NCBI GenBank assembly: GCA_003235435.1
Contig: QJWF01000159.1
Coordinates: 1 to 5,359 of the forward strand
DNA from: Nitrosomonadales bacterium
Lineage (GTDB): Bacteria; Pseudomonadota; Gammaproteobacteria; Burkholderiales; Gallionellaceae
Length of the DNA: 5,359 bases
Direction of reading: 5' to 3'
How positions within the stretch are numbered: the stretch's first letter is position 1; the number at the start of each line of letters is the position of its first letter. Made by a program: the position numbers and the translations under genes. Shown piece after piece: positions 1 through 5,359 of this stretch. The notes under the pieces are model-generated. The model was not told the DNA's origin, ran no database searches, and worked only from the letters and a program-made list of their open reading frames with translations.

Positions 1-386
1 AAACGTGGAATGGCAACCTTCAATACATCTTTTGGTGGGCGTTCAAAATACGAACCGGGGTGAAAAATGATATCCGTGGCACCGGCAAGGTTGCCGTAAT
101 GTGCCGCGTCCATTAAGCGTTTACGTGACTTGGGCCACTCTTCTTCGGTTGCATTTAAATTGAAGAAGTAAGGTGCATGCACGCTCAACGTAACCTTCTG
201 CTCTGTCGCTTTTTCTTTGATCAATGCACAGGTTGCTTCGGTCACGCGGACAGATTGTACCCAGCCCAACTCCAAAGTTTCCAACCCGATGGATCTGCTG
301 AACTCGATCGCTCCCACCGATCCACCCGGTTTCTTGGGCGTGCCAATCGGTGAACCTACCGTGCCAAATTGAAAAGATAAAGCCAT
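1..386 (-). CDS. nfo: Endonuclease IV (AP endonuclease, TIM-barrel), N-terminal 128 residues, cut by window edge
   Basis: Reading from ATG at 386 gives 128 codons with no stop before the left edge, so only the N-terminal part is present. Family role: zinc-dependent hydrolysis of the backbone 5' of abasic sites in base-excision repair, in the cytoplasm. Seen here: an N-terminal beta strand (FQFGTVGSP), a VHAPYFFNL motif with His70 and an IIFHPGSYF motif with His109. These correspond in motif and position to the first two zinc-ligand histidines of E. coli Nfo (His69, His109). The remaining metal ligands lie outside the window. The start is fixed by a strong Shine-Dalgarno (GGAGGTG) just upstream. 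It follows dgkA after a 38-nt gap and is probably the next gene of the same operon, or has its own promoter within dgkA. Another xylose-isomerase-like TIM-barrel enzyme is possible, but the HAPY and FHPG pair favours Nfo. Confidence 0.8.
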   Translation of the reverse strand, partial: MALSFQFGTVGSPIGTPKKPGGSVGAIEFSRSIGLETLELGWVQSVRVTEATCALIKEKATEQKVTLSVHAPYFFNLNATEEEWPKSRKRLMDAAHYGNLAGATDIIFHPGSYFERPPKDVLKVAIPR

Positions 387-390
387 AAAA

Positions 391-397
391 CACCTCC
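391..397 (-). promoter_or_regulatory. Strong Shine-Dalgarno of the endonuclease IV gene
   Basis: The minus strand reads GGAGGTG, with GGAGG ending 6 nt before the ATG at 386. It is the only textbook ribosome binding site in the window; the other starts rely on stop/start overlap, weak sites or apparent leaderless initiation. It fixes the start codon of the gene. Confidence 0.8.
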
Positions 398-411
398 ATT
401 AATCAGTTAAG

Positions 412-442
412 GCTCTTTTCGGGGCTAAGCCCCGAAAAGAGC
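412..442 (-). other. Perfect 14-bp hairpin across the dgkA stop codon
   Basis: Arms 412-425 and 429-442 are perfect inverted complements around a 3-nt loop (TAA on plus, TTA on minus). The hairpin holds the last codons of dgkA, its TAG stop (427-425) and the bases just after it. Its arm order is T-run, GC block, loop, GC block, A-run, and the same on both strands. The T-run is therefore inside the 5' arm and no U-tract follows the stem, unlike a standard intrinsic terminator. It lies 14 nt before the Shine-Dalgarno of the next gene, so it may act as an mRNA processing or 3'-end stabilising element, or a weak pause, between dgkA and nfo. Confidence 0.6.
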
Positions 443-817
443 GGTTAGTCTTGTCCACAACGGCGGACCCAAAATCAACAAACCAACCACCACTGCTGCC
501 AGTGCAGCGATCAACACTGCTGCCGCACCCACATCCTTGCCAACCTTTGCAAGCGGATGTTTCTGCGGACTAGCCAGATCCACAACGGCTTCGATGGCTG
601 TATTGATGAATTCCGCCGCGAAAACCATGGTTACTGTCAGGATCAAGACTGCCCAATCCCGCGCCGGGAGTTGTAACCAAAACGCTACGATGAACACTGC
701 TGTAGCAACAACCGCATGGACCCATGCATTGTGCTGTGTTTGGAGCACATACCACCAGCCGCGAAATGCATTTCCAAACGACTCAATGCGAGAGCGAAAG
801 AATTGCTTAAATGTCAT
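425..817 (-). CDS. dgkA: DgkA-family lipid kinase (diacylglycerol or undecaprenol kinase)
   Basis: 130 residues, the usual length of the family. Small integral-membrane kinases of this type phosphorylate diacylglycerol (E. coli) or undecaprenol (Gram-positives) using ATP at the cytoplasmic face; the substrate cannot be told from sequence. Seen: an amphipathic N-terminus, three hydrophobic segments at about 33-50, 54-70 and 97-117, the signature EFINTAIEAVVD with Glu69, Asn72 and Glu76, and the Lys94-Asp95 pair (KVGKD). These match the catalytic and metal-site positions of E. coli DgkA. The glutamate equivalent to E. coli Glu28 appears as Gln28 (TQHN). The ATG at 817 was chosen because homology begins there; an in-frame ATG at 913 would add 32 residues encoded by the palindromic repeat. 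No good Shine-Dalgarno is visible. Its place after pgpH and ybeY matches the Bacillus gene order. Confidence 0.92.
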   Translation of the reverse strand: MTFKQFFRSRIESFGNAFRGWWYVLQTQHNAWVHAVVATAVFIVAFWLQLPARDWAVLILTVTMVFAAEFINTAIEAVVDLASPQKHPLAKVGKDVGAAAVLIAALAAVVVGLLILGPPLWTRLTALFGA

Positions 818-835
818 ATTCTGCTTGTCAGGTTT

Positions 836-903
836 AAGGTGACAGTCACTTTTGCTAAGCACTCCCGAAGTAAAACGGTGGGAGTAAAAGTGACTGTCAC
901 CTT
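836..903. repeat. REPIN-like palindromic repeat element between ybeY and dgkA
   Basis: Two 18-bp perfect inverted arms (836-853 and 886-903) each hold the odd palindrome GTGAC-A/T-GTCAC next to a T4 or A4 run. Inside is a second stem, ACTCCC (861-866) with GGGAGT (880-885), around a 13-nt loop. The inner stem abuts the right arm directly and is separated from the left arm by 7 nt (854-860). The whole 68 bp fills most of the 92-nt ybeY-dgkA spacer and starts 6 nt after the ybeY stop. From memory, GTGACWGTCAC-cored elements occur as dispersed intergenic repeats linked to Y1/IS200-like (RAYT) transposases; that assignment is inference, since only one copy is in the window. In the operon mRNA it would fold into a strong hairpin upstream of dgkA. 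Confidence 0.7.
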
Positions 904-909
904 TTGGAA

Positions 910-1356
910 TCATTCCTCACGGATTTTGATGTAACCCAAACCAAGTGATTTGAGAATCTCAGCCTGTGCCTTCCACATCTTTGCCTTCCCGTCCGCTTCG
1001 GCGTGGTCGTGACCGAGCAAATGTAATACGCCGTGCACTACCAGTAGTTGTACTTCCGATTCAAGCGGATGACCGGCTTTCCCGGCGCTTCTGGCGGCAT
1101 AAGGCATCGAGATGATGATATCGCCAATATAACGCGCATCAGTTTCCGGGTCGATTTCTGAGGCGGGGAAGGAGAGCACGTCAGTCGGAGAGTCGATGCC
1201 GAGATATTCCCGGTTCAATTCCTGTATCTTCGAGTCGTCAGTCAATACGATGGTAAGTTCCGAATCCGATGATTCGGTTTGATTCTCAAGCGCAGCTTTT
1301 ACCGTGCGTTCAAGCAATTCATTTGGGAAATCTATCTCTGATTCGATGTTGATCAT
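910..1356 (-). CDS. ybeY: YbeY endoribonuclease / 16S rRNA maturation factor
   Basis: 148 residues, normal for the family. YbeY is a zinc-dependent single-strand RNase acting in 16S rRNA 3'-end maturation and ribosome quality control in the cytoplasm. Seen: the signature HGVLHLLGHDH at 108-118 with zinc-ligand pattern His108, His112, His118; the PTDVLSFP block at 57-64; and a GDIIIS strand at 78-83. The residue matching the conserved Arg59 of E. coli YbeY (YRGKD) is Leu52 here (YLGID). The ATG at 1356 overlaps the pgpH stop as ATGA, implying translational coupling, and no Shine-Dalgarno is visible. The pgpH-ybeY-dgkA order is the classic Firmicutes arrangement. Confidence 0.95.
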   Translation of the reverse strand: MINIESEIDFPNELLERTVKAALENQTESSDSELTIVLTDDSKIQELNREYLGIDSPTDVLSFPASEIDPETDARYIGDIIISMPYAARSAGKAGHPLESEVQLLVVHGVLHLLGHDHAEADGKAKMWKAQAEILKSLGLGYIKIREE

Positions 1357-3470
1357 GTCTGGCGTCGTACTGTAGTGACATCTTCACCCGCCGGCATTTC
1401 CTTTGGGTAGGCGATGCGCGGATGATGTGTGCCCTTGAGAATGGTAACAAAGGCATCTGTGACGATGCCAAGATCTTTGAGGGTCAGGTTTGTATCGTCG
1501 AATTGCCCCTGTTTCTGTGCGGCTTCGATGGTGGAAAGCACCAGCTTACGGATCGCCTCTTCGTCCTGCGGGCGTTCTGCGCGGGCGCGTGCCTCGGTGC
1601 CATCGGCCAGCATGAGCAATGCTGTTTCGCGTGAACGCGGGCGCGGACCAGGGTAACGGAAGTTTTCAATATCCACTTTGGACGCGTCACCGCCCGCGGC
1701 TTTGACCGCCTGACTGTATTGATAACGTGTGGTCATCGTGCCGTGATGTTCAAGAATAAAATCGTCGATGCGGCGCGGCAGGCGGTTCTTGTGCGCCAAC
1801 GCCACTCCATCCGTTACATGTGCGATGATCGCTGCGGCGCTTTCGGCAGGGTCAACATCATCATGCGGGTTGATGCTTTCCGCTGCCTGGTTCTCGATGA
1901 AGAAGGATGGGTTGAGCGCCTTGCCCACATCATGGAACAGTGCGCCGACGCGGGTGAGCAGGGCATCGGCACCGATCAACTCGGCAGCCTGTTCTGCAAG
2001 GTTGGCAACCTGCAGACTATGTTGATATGTGCCAGGTGCATTACGCAGGAAGAATTGCAAAAGAGGAAAATCGGGGCGTGAGATCTCGATGAGCTGCAGT
2101 GCAGTGGTGAGTCCCAGGGTTTGTGCAAGGAAATATTGCAGCAACAGGGCGATACTTGAGGATGCCAGGCCGCTGAAAATCGCTGCCCCGGAGAGTTGAA
2201 GCATGGCAATACCATCCATTGAAGCAAACGGCAGACGGAACGCCGCCAGCACCACAATGCCAGCCAGGGAAACTGCCATGCCTGCGCGGAAGAATGTCCA
2301 CACCCGCCGCGCGGCACCCAGCACCAGCACACCGGTAAGCGATGAAAAAAGATAATATGGCATCAGGTCGAAGGCATTGGGCATGGCATATGGCACCAGC
2401 AGGGAGATCAGGATCGAGATGATGATCCCCGCCTCCAACCCGAATAATGTGGCAACCAGTAATCCCACTGCTGCCAACGGATAAGCATACGGCAGAACGG
2501 TCCTGTCAACGATAAAAAAGCGCGCGCCAACCACAAACACAAGAAAGATCAATGCCACGATCACAAGGCTGCGCGCATCCGCCAGAAATGCCAGATGCCT
2601 GCGCGAGAAATACAAAATCGTCAGGGCGGCAAGCATTACCACGAGCGCGCCGGCGCCGGCGTATTCCTGCCAGGTGCTGGACTGTTCGATCAAACCCAGT
2701 TCCTGCAACGCCTCCAACTGTGCAGAGCGGATGATCTGCCCGCGCAGGACGATGATCTCCCCCGCCTTATAGGATTGGATAATGGGATCCACCGCGTCTC
2801 GTGCGGACTGTTTGGCTGCGTCTGTCAGATCAGCCGAATACACACTGTTGGGTGTTACGAATGCCGAGACCAATTCCACAACGATCGCTGCCTGGTCTTC
2901 GTTCAGTGCGAGACTTACCAGCGAGGGGACGCTCCTTCGGACGGCATCCAGATCAGTGTCCCGAATGGTGCGGCGCATCACCTGTTCCAGAACGCTTAGG
3001 GATTCCTGTTGGATCGCGTCCCACCGCGCGGGCGGCAGTGCAAGGATCTGTTCAATGGTCTGTGGTTTGATGGAGATGTCGCTGAGCGATTCGATATCCG
3101 ATATCTTTTGTGCGTCTGTGGAATTGACATCGTCGCGTACAAGCGAGATATATTGCAATGAGGCACGTAATCGTTCAAGCTGTTTGCGTGCAATGGACTG
3201 ATCTGGCGGGGCGTAGACTGGCGTGACCGCATTCTCAGCCGCAAGGCGCGCCTCCTCGGTACGGACTTCGCTGATGTATTCCTTGTCATCGGGTGCCTGG
3301 AAATCGCTGGGCGAAACATCCCCCACTTGCAGGGAGACCGCTGCAGGTCCAATAAGAGCCGGCAGGACCAGCGTCCCGTAGGATATGATGCTCACGAGGG
3401 CAAGCAAAATGATCTGAAGCGTGCGAATACGCGTCGGTATCTGTCTGTGACGCGCAGATACGATTGTCAT
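1353..3470 (-). CDS. pgpH: PgpH-type 7TM-HD cyclic-di-AMP phosphodiesterase
   Basis: 705 residues, in the family range. PgpH (YqfF in Bacillus) hydrolyses cyclic-di-AMP with a cytoplasmic HD domain attached to a seven-helix membrane module and an extracellular 7TMR-HDED domain. Seen in order: N-terminal membrane helix about 17-40; extracytoplasmic region about 45-268, containing VTPVYAPP (82-89) and, near its end, the AGEIIVLRGQ segment (236-245); a cluster of hydrophobic segments about 270-450; then the HD domain with His484 (TYQHSLQVA), His513-Asp514 (HDVGK), FFIEN (523-527), His551, His575-His576 (EHHGT), FRYPGPRPRS (604-613) and Asp623 (MLADG). All expected metal residues appear present, so the enzyme should be active. 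It begins 1 nt after the yqeY stop and ends overlapping ybeY. In Bacillus phoH normally precedes it; here yqeY does. Activity on cyclic-di-AMP is inferred from family membership. Confidence 0.94.
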   Translation of the reverse strand: MTIVSARHRQIPTRIRTLQIILLALVSIISYGTLVLPALIGPAAVSLQVGDVSPSDFQAPDDKEYISEVRTEEARLAAENAVTPVYAPPDQSIARKQLERLRASLQYISLVRDDVNSTDAQKISDIESLSDISIKPQTIEQILALPPARWDAIQQESLSVLEQVMRRTIRDTDLDAVRRSVPSLVSLALNEDQAAIVVELVSAFVTPNSVYSADLTDAAKQSARDAVDPIIQSYKAGEIIVLRGQIIRSAQLEALQELGLIEQSSTWQEYAGAGALVVMLAALTILYFSRRHLAFLADARSLVIVALIFLVFVVGARFFIVDRTVLPYAYPLAAVGLLVATLFGLEAGIIISILISLLVPYAMPNAFDLMPYYLFSSLTGVLVLGAARRVWTFFRAGMAVSLAGIVVLAAFRLPFASMDGIAMLQLSGAAIFSGLASSSIALLLQYFLAQTLGLTTALQLIEISRPDFPLLQFFLRNAPGTYQHSLQVANLAEQAAELIGADALLTRVGALFHDVGKALNPSFFIENQAAESINPHDDVDPAESAAAIIAHVTDGVALAHKNRLPRRIDDFILEHHGTMTTRYQYSQAVKAAGGDASKVDIENFRYPGPRPRSRETALLMLADGTEARARAERPQDEEAIRKLVLSTIEAAQKQGQFDDTNLTLKDLGIVTDAFVTILKGTHHPRIAYPKEMPAGEDVTTVRRQT

Positions 3471-3471
3471 C

Positions 3472-3918
3472 CTAATTTTGCAGCAGTTCCCGCACAGTGG
3501 CGCTGATCTTGTCGTTGGGTGCGCGCCCCGCCACCTTACCCATGACGATCTTCATGACCCTGCCCATATCAGCCATTGTGGATGCTCCGGTCTCTGTAAT
3601 GGCAGCCTGGACAATCTCGCGCAGTTCCTCCTCGGGCATGGCTTTGGGCAGGAAGGCTTCGAGCACCTTGATCTCGGCTTCGTTATCGGCGATCAGATCG
3701 TCGCGGTTCGCTTTCCTTGCCTCCTCCAGCGATTCGCGTCGGTTCTTGACCTCCTTTTGGATGATGTTCATAACCGCCATGTCGTCGAGTTCTTCGCGCT
3801 TATCCACTTCCGCCTGTTTGACCGCGGCGAGCACCATCCGCACCGTGCGCTTGCGGACCTCGTCACCACTCTTCATGGCGTCTTTCATGGAATCATTTAA
3901 TTGGGTTTTGATGTTCAT
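3472..3918 (-). CDS. yqeY: YqeY (GatB/YqeY-domain protein)
   Basis: 148 residues, the full family length. The domain resembles the C-terminal tail of GatB in the tRNA-dependent amidotransferase, which is thought to bind tRNA; the function of stand-alone YqeY is poorly defined. Seen: the N-terminal pattern LNDSMKDAMKSGDEVRKRTVRMVLAAVK, a basic helical stretch (KEVKNRRESLEEARKANR), FLPKAMPEEEL (88-98), DMGRVMKIVMGKVAGR and a final LLQN. The start at 3918 fits the usual start of the family. Directly upstream there is no Shine-Dalgarno; a TATAAT lies 7 nt before the ATG, suggesting a leaderless mRNA. It is the first gene of the operon, with pgpH 1 nt downstream. In Bacillus yqeY also sits upstream of the phoH-pgpH-ybeY-dgkA cluster. 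Confidence 0.93.
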   Translation of the reverse strand: MNIKTQLNDSMKDAMKSGDEVRKRTVRMVLAAVKQAEVDKREELDDMAVMNIIQKEVKNRRESLEEARKANRDDLIADNEAEIKVLEAFLPKAMPEEELREIVQAAITETGASTMADMGRVMKIVMGKVAGRAPNDKISATVRELLQN

Positions 3919-3925
3919 GGGGAGG

Positions 3926-3954
3926 ATTATACTAGAGATAAAGGGTCAGAATAA
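3926..3954 (-). promoter_or_regulatory. Promoter of the yqeY operon, leaderless type
   Basis: The minus strand has a consensus -10 box TATAAT at 3931-3926, with 7 nt (CCTCCCC) between it and the yqeY ATG at 3918, so transcription should begin at or next to the A of the start codon. At 17-nt spacing the -35 position (3954-3949) reads TTATTC, a poor match. The segment between box and ATG is pyrimidine-rich and cannot act as a Shine-Dalgarno. The start codon is independently supported by homology, which strengthens the leaderless reading. Confidence 0.6.
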
Positions 3955-3992
3955 AATGTCCCGTGCCGGGCAAACGGTATCGGGACTTTTTT
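3949..3992 (-). terminator. Bidirectional hairpin terminator after the DUF1214/DUF1254 unit
   Basis: The stem is GTCCCG (3958-3963) with CGGGAC (3981-3986), continued by TGCCG (3964-3968) with CGGTA (3975-3979, one G-T pair), a single bulged base at 3980 and a 6-nt loop. Leftward transcripts leave the stem into ATTTTATT; rightward transcripts leave it into six Ts (3987-3992). All genes are leftward, so the likely use is ending the DUF unit. Its leftward T-tract coincides with the -35 position of the yqeY promoter. Confidence 0.65.
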
Positions 3993-4024
3993 CTTCGGCT
4001 TTCTCTTGACCTATAAAAATATTA

Positions 4025-4038
4025 CGATCGGTGGATCG
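4025..4038 (-). terminator. Possible weak accessory hairpin after the DUF1254 gene
   Basis: CGATC (4025-4029) and GATCG (4034-4038) form a 5-bp stem with a 4-nt loop, 11 nt past the DUF1254 stop. On the minus strand it is preceded by an A-run and followed by TAATATTTTTAT. The stem is short, so on its own it may be chance; together with the stronger hairpin 40 nt further on it could form a tandem terminator. Confidence 0.3.
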
Positions 4039-4049
4039 CTTTTTAACTG

Positions 4050-4661
4050 CTATTGGCTGGGATGCCAGCCGCTTAGCGGTATAAGTTGTATCTGCTTAGA
4101 AAGATCGTAGGCGGTCGACAGGTCACTGTTGCTGTAGACGAGGACGCGTCCGATCACAAGCACCGAGTTGTCCGGCGAGGAAATCTGCTTCATGCCGCCC
4201 GGCACCTGTCCCTGCCAGTTGGGACCCGTAATGAGGTAGTCGCCCGCCTGCGTACCGGTAGTGCGCGTACCCACATAGTCAAAGTTGACGTTAAACGGGT
4301 CAGTGAACTGAACGCTGTAATAGCGTTCGGAGAAATCCGGCACATGCAGCACTTGCGGCTCTGTGCTGAGGTCGAGCCAGCCGACCGTCAGGAGCGTATC
4401 GTGGTTCACGCCGGTCGTCGCCAGGTTTGAGCCCGAGGCGGACTGGGCAGTAAGAGGCTCCGCAAAAAGCGCCTGTGGTTCCGTATAGAGCGTATTGATC
4501 GGGACGGGTCCTTCGCCAAACCCCTTATTGAGAATCGCTCTTTTGTACAAATTGCTCACAAGGTGAGGCCAGAAGTAGACGAGCAGGAAAGTTCCGAGCA
4601 CCCATGCCGCGATCATGACCGAACCGAATACGAGCAAATGTTGATTCATACGCGCCTTCAT
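4050..4661 (-). CDS. Membrane-anchored DUF1254-domain protein
   Basis: 203 residues. Function unknown; the domain is recognised from its pattern. Seen: a basic N-terminus, one membrane helix about 8-31, a linker, then the DUF1254 core about 57-172. The core has NHDTLLTVGWLDLS (86-99), VLHVPDFSERYYSVQFTD (104-121), GTRTTGTQAGDYLITGP (131-147) and SPDNSVLVIGRVLV (162-175). By the positive-inside rule the core faces outward. In many bacteria DUF1254 is the N-terminal half of a fusion with DUF1214; here it is a separate gene following the DUF1214 gene. The ATG at 4661 overlaps the upstream stop as ATGA. A second in-frame ATG at 4649 (residue 5) has GAAGG 5 nt upstream and could be the true start. 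No catalytic residues can be named. Confidence 0.8.
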   Translation of the reverse strand: MKARMNQHLLVFGSVMIAAWVLGTFLLVYFWPHLVSNLYKRAILNKGFGEGPVPINTLYTEPQALFAEPLTAQSASGSNLATTGVNHDTLLTVGWLDLSTEPQVLHVPDFSERYYSVQFTDPFNVNFDYVGTRTTGTQAGDYLITGPNWQGQVPGGMKQISSPDNSVLVIGRVLVYSNSDLSTAYDLSKQIQLIPLSGWHPSQ

Positions 4662-5332
4662 TGCGATCTGACAACCAGCGGCACCGTATAGTTGCCGTCG
4701 AGAACGGTTTGACCGGGCAGATACACCCGCAGCCAGAGGATGAATTTTCCGGAAGGCGCAGGCAGCCAGTTGGATTCGTGACCCGCCGGGGCAGTGTCCT
4801 GAATATAGATGTCAACGGACCCGTCGGCATTCGGCACGAGACTGGTGCGGTCGCTCACGCTGTAACGGTTGAGCGGGTTCGCCACGAAACGGTTTTTCGC
4901 GTCGCCCATCGTCAGCGACCAGAACGCATGATTCGGAGGAAGTCCCCCCGCCGGGAAGTGCATGATGTAGTCGTGCTGTCCGCTCAAAGTGTGTCCAGAG
5001 CCGTCTTTGCTCGTCGTCCAATACATCGCTTCCTGCGGCGTGTTGATTGGTCCAAGAAATATGACGGAGCATGCGGCTCGTTTCACTATGCCGTTGCCGG
5101 GTTCGCCGCATCCATACATGGTCGTCCAGCCGTTGACCTTCGTGACGTGGACGTTCCCGATCATGATCAACGTGATAAAAGACAGCCCAGCGCCGACAAG
5201 GATGCCCTGGATCACGTCGGTGGTTATGGTTCTTGCAGGTGTATAGGTTGGGTTCAAAACTCGTCGTACGCCAAATATGAGCGCCCCGAGGAGAATGGAG
5301 CCAATGATATAAGTGAGGACGGTGCGGGTCAT
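4658..5332 (-). CDS. Membrane-anchored DUF1214-domain protein
   Basis: 224 residues. Function unknown; the domain is recognised from its pattern. Seen: two N-terminal hydrophobic helices (about 5-22 and 39-60) joined by a short arginine-containing loop, suggesting the remainder lies outside the membrane. A segment at 61-114 holds two cysteines (75 and 88). The DUF1214 core at about 115-216 shows FPAGGLPPNHAFWSLTMGD (126-144), NPLNRYSVSDRTSLVPN (152-168), DGSVDIYIQ (170-178), SNWLPAPSGKFILWLRVYLPG (187-207) and LDGNY (211-215). It is the first gene of a two-gene unit; the DUF1254 gene overlaps its stop by 4 nt, so the proteins probably work together, as the fused forms do elsewhere. The ATG at 5332 lies directly before the first membrane helix and 6 nt after a TATAAT box. 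Confidence 0.82.
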   Translation of the reverse strand: MTRTVLTYIIGSILLGALIFGVRRVLNPTYTPARTITTDVIQGILVGAGLSFITLIMIGNVHVTKVNGWTTMYGCGEPGNGIVKRAACSVIFLGPINTPQEAMYWTTSKDGSGHTLSGQHDYIMHFPAGGLPPNHAFWSLTMGDAKNRFVANPLNRYSVSDRTSLVPNADGSVDIYIQDTAPAGHESNWLPAPSGKFILWLRVYLPGQTVLDGNYTVPLVVRSQ

Positions 5333-5338
5333 GGATTC

Positions 5339-5344
5339 ATTATA
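5339..5344 (-). promoter_or_regulatory. -10 box of the DUF1214/DUF1254 unit, leaderless type
   Basis: The minus strand reads TATAAT at 5344-5339, followed by six bases (GAATCC) and then the ATG at 5332. This puts +1 on the A of the start codon, and no Shine-Dalgarno is present. Only 15 nt upstream remain in the window, so the -35 box cannot be seen. Confidence 0.55.
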
Positions 5345-5359
5345 GTCTTTCGCAGTCGT

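Noticed and set aside
818..913. In-frame N-terminal extension of DgkA starting at ATG 913
   Set aside because: The added 32 residues are encoded mainly by the palindromic repeat and do not resemble the family, while homology begins at the ATG at 817.
2648..2661. Perfect 14-bp GC palindrome (CGCCGGCGCCGGCG)
   Set aside because: It lies inside pgpH and is explained by alternating Ala-Gly codons at the start of a membrane segment.
3497..4009. 170-codon open frame on the plus strand
   Set aside because: It is antisense to yqeY, whose protein is clearly homologous to a known family; its product is serine-rich low-complexity and it has no ribosome site, so it is a shadow.
4006..4030. TTGACC followed by an AT-rich stretch, promoter-like on the plus strand
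   Set aside because: No -10 match occurs at 16-18 nt spacing and no plus-strand gene lies downstream.
1..5359. CRISPR arrays, tRNA or rRNA genes, transposase genes, toxin-antitoxin or defence genes
   Set aside because: No regularly spaced repeats, no tRNA-like or rRNA-like segments and no protein of these types were seen on either strand.

Overview
All recognisable genes in this 5.4-kb window lie on the minus strand, so transcription runs from high to low coordinates. The gene set suggests a Chloroflexota bacterium, possibly of the Anaerolineae type. The reasons are a Firmicutes-like yqeY-pgpH-ybeY-dgkA housekeeping cluster, a TIM-barrel endonuclease IV of the HAPY type next to it, mid-to-high GC, and promoter boxes placed directly against start codons. 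The taxonomic call is an inference and is only moderately secure.

Upstream block (5359 to about 4020, read leftwards): two overlapping genes encode small membrane-anchored proteins. One carries a DUF1214 domain (4658-5332) and the other a DUF1254 domain (4050-4661). In many bacteria these domains are fused in one protein in the order DUF1254-DUF1214; here they are separate and in the opposite order, coupled by an ATGA overlap. A TATAAT box sits 6 nt before the DUF1214 start codon. Two hairpins (4025-4038 and 3958-3986) close this unit.

Downstream block (3931 to 1): a second TATAAT box sits 7 nt before the yqeY start codon and opens a tight operon. It contains yqeY (GatB/YqeY-like), pgpH (7TM-HD cyclic-di-AMP phosphodiesterase family), ybeY (RNase/rRNA maturation factor), dgkA (diacylglycerol/undecaprenol kinase family) and the start of an endonuclease IV gene that runs off the left edge. 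The first three genes are separated by 1 nt or overlap by 4 nt. A 68-bp REPIN-like inverted-repeat element lies between ybeY and dgkA. A perfect 14-bp hairpin straddles the dgkA stop codon before the strong Shine-Dalgarno of the endonuclease gene.

The downstream operon combines RNA/translation quality control (YqeY, YbeY), cyclic-di-AMP turnover (PgpH), lipid-carrier phosphorylation (DgkA) and base-excision repair (Nfo). I found no clearly new biological system. The most interesting signals are the two leaderless-type promoters, the terminator overlapping the yqeY promoter, the REPIN-like element inside the operon, and the split, order-swapped DUF1214/DUF1254 pair.
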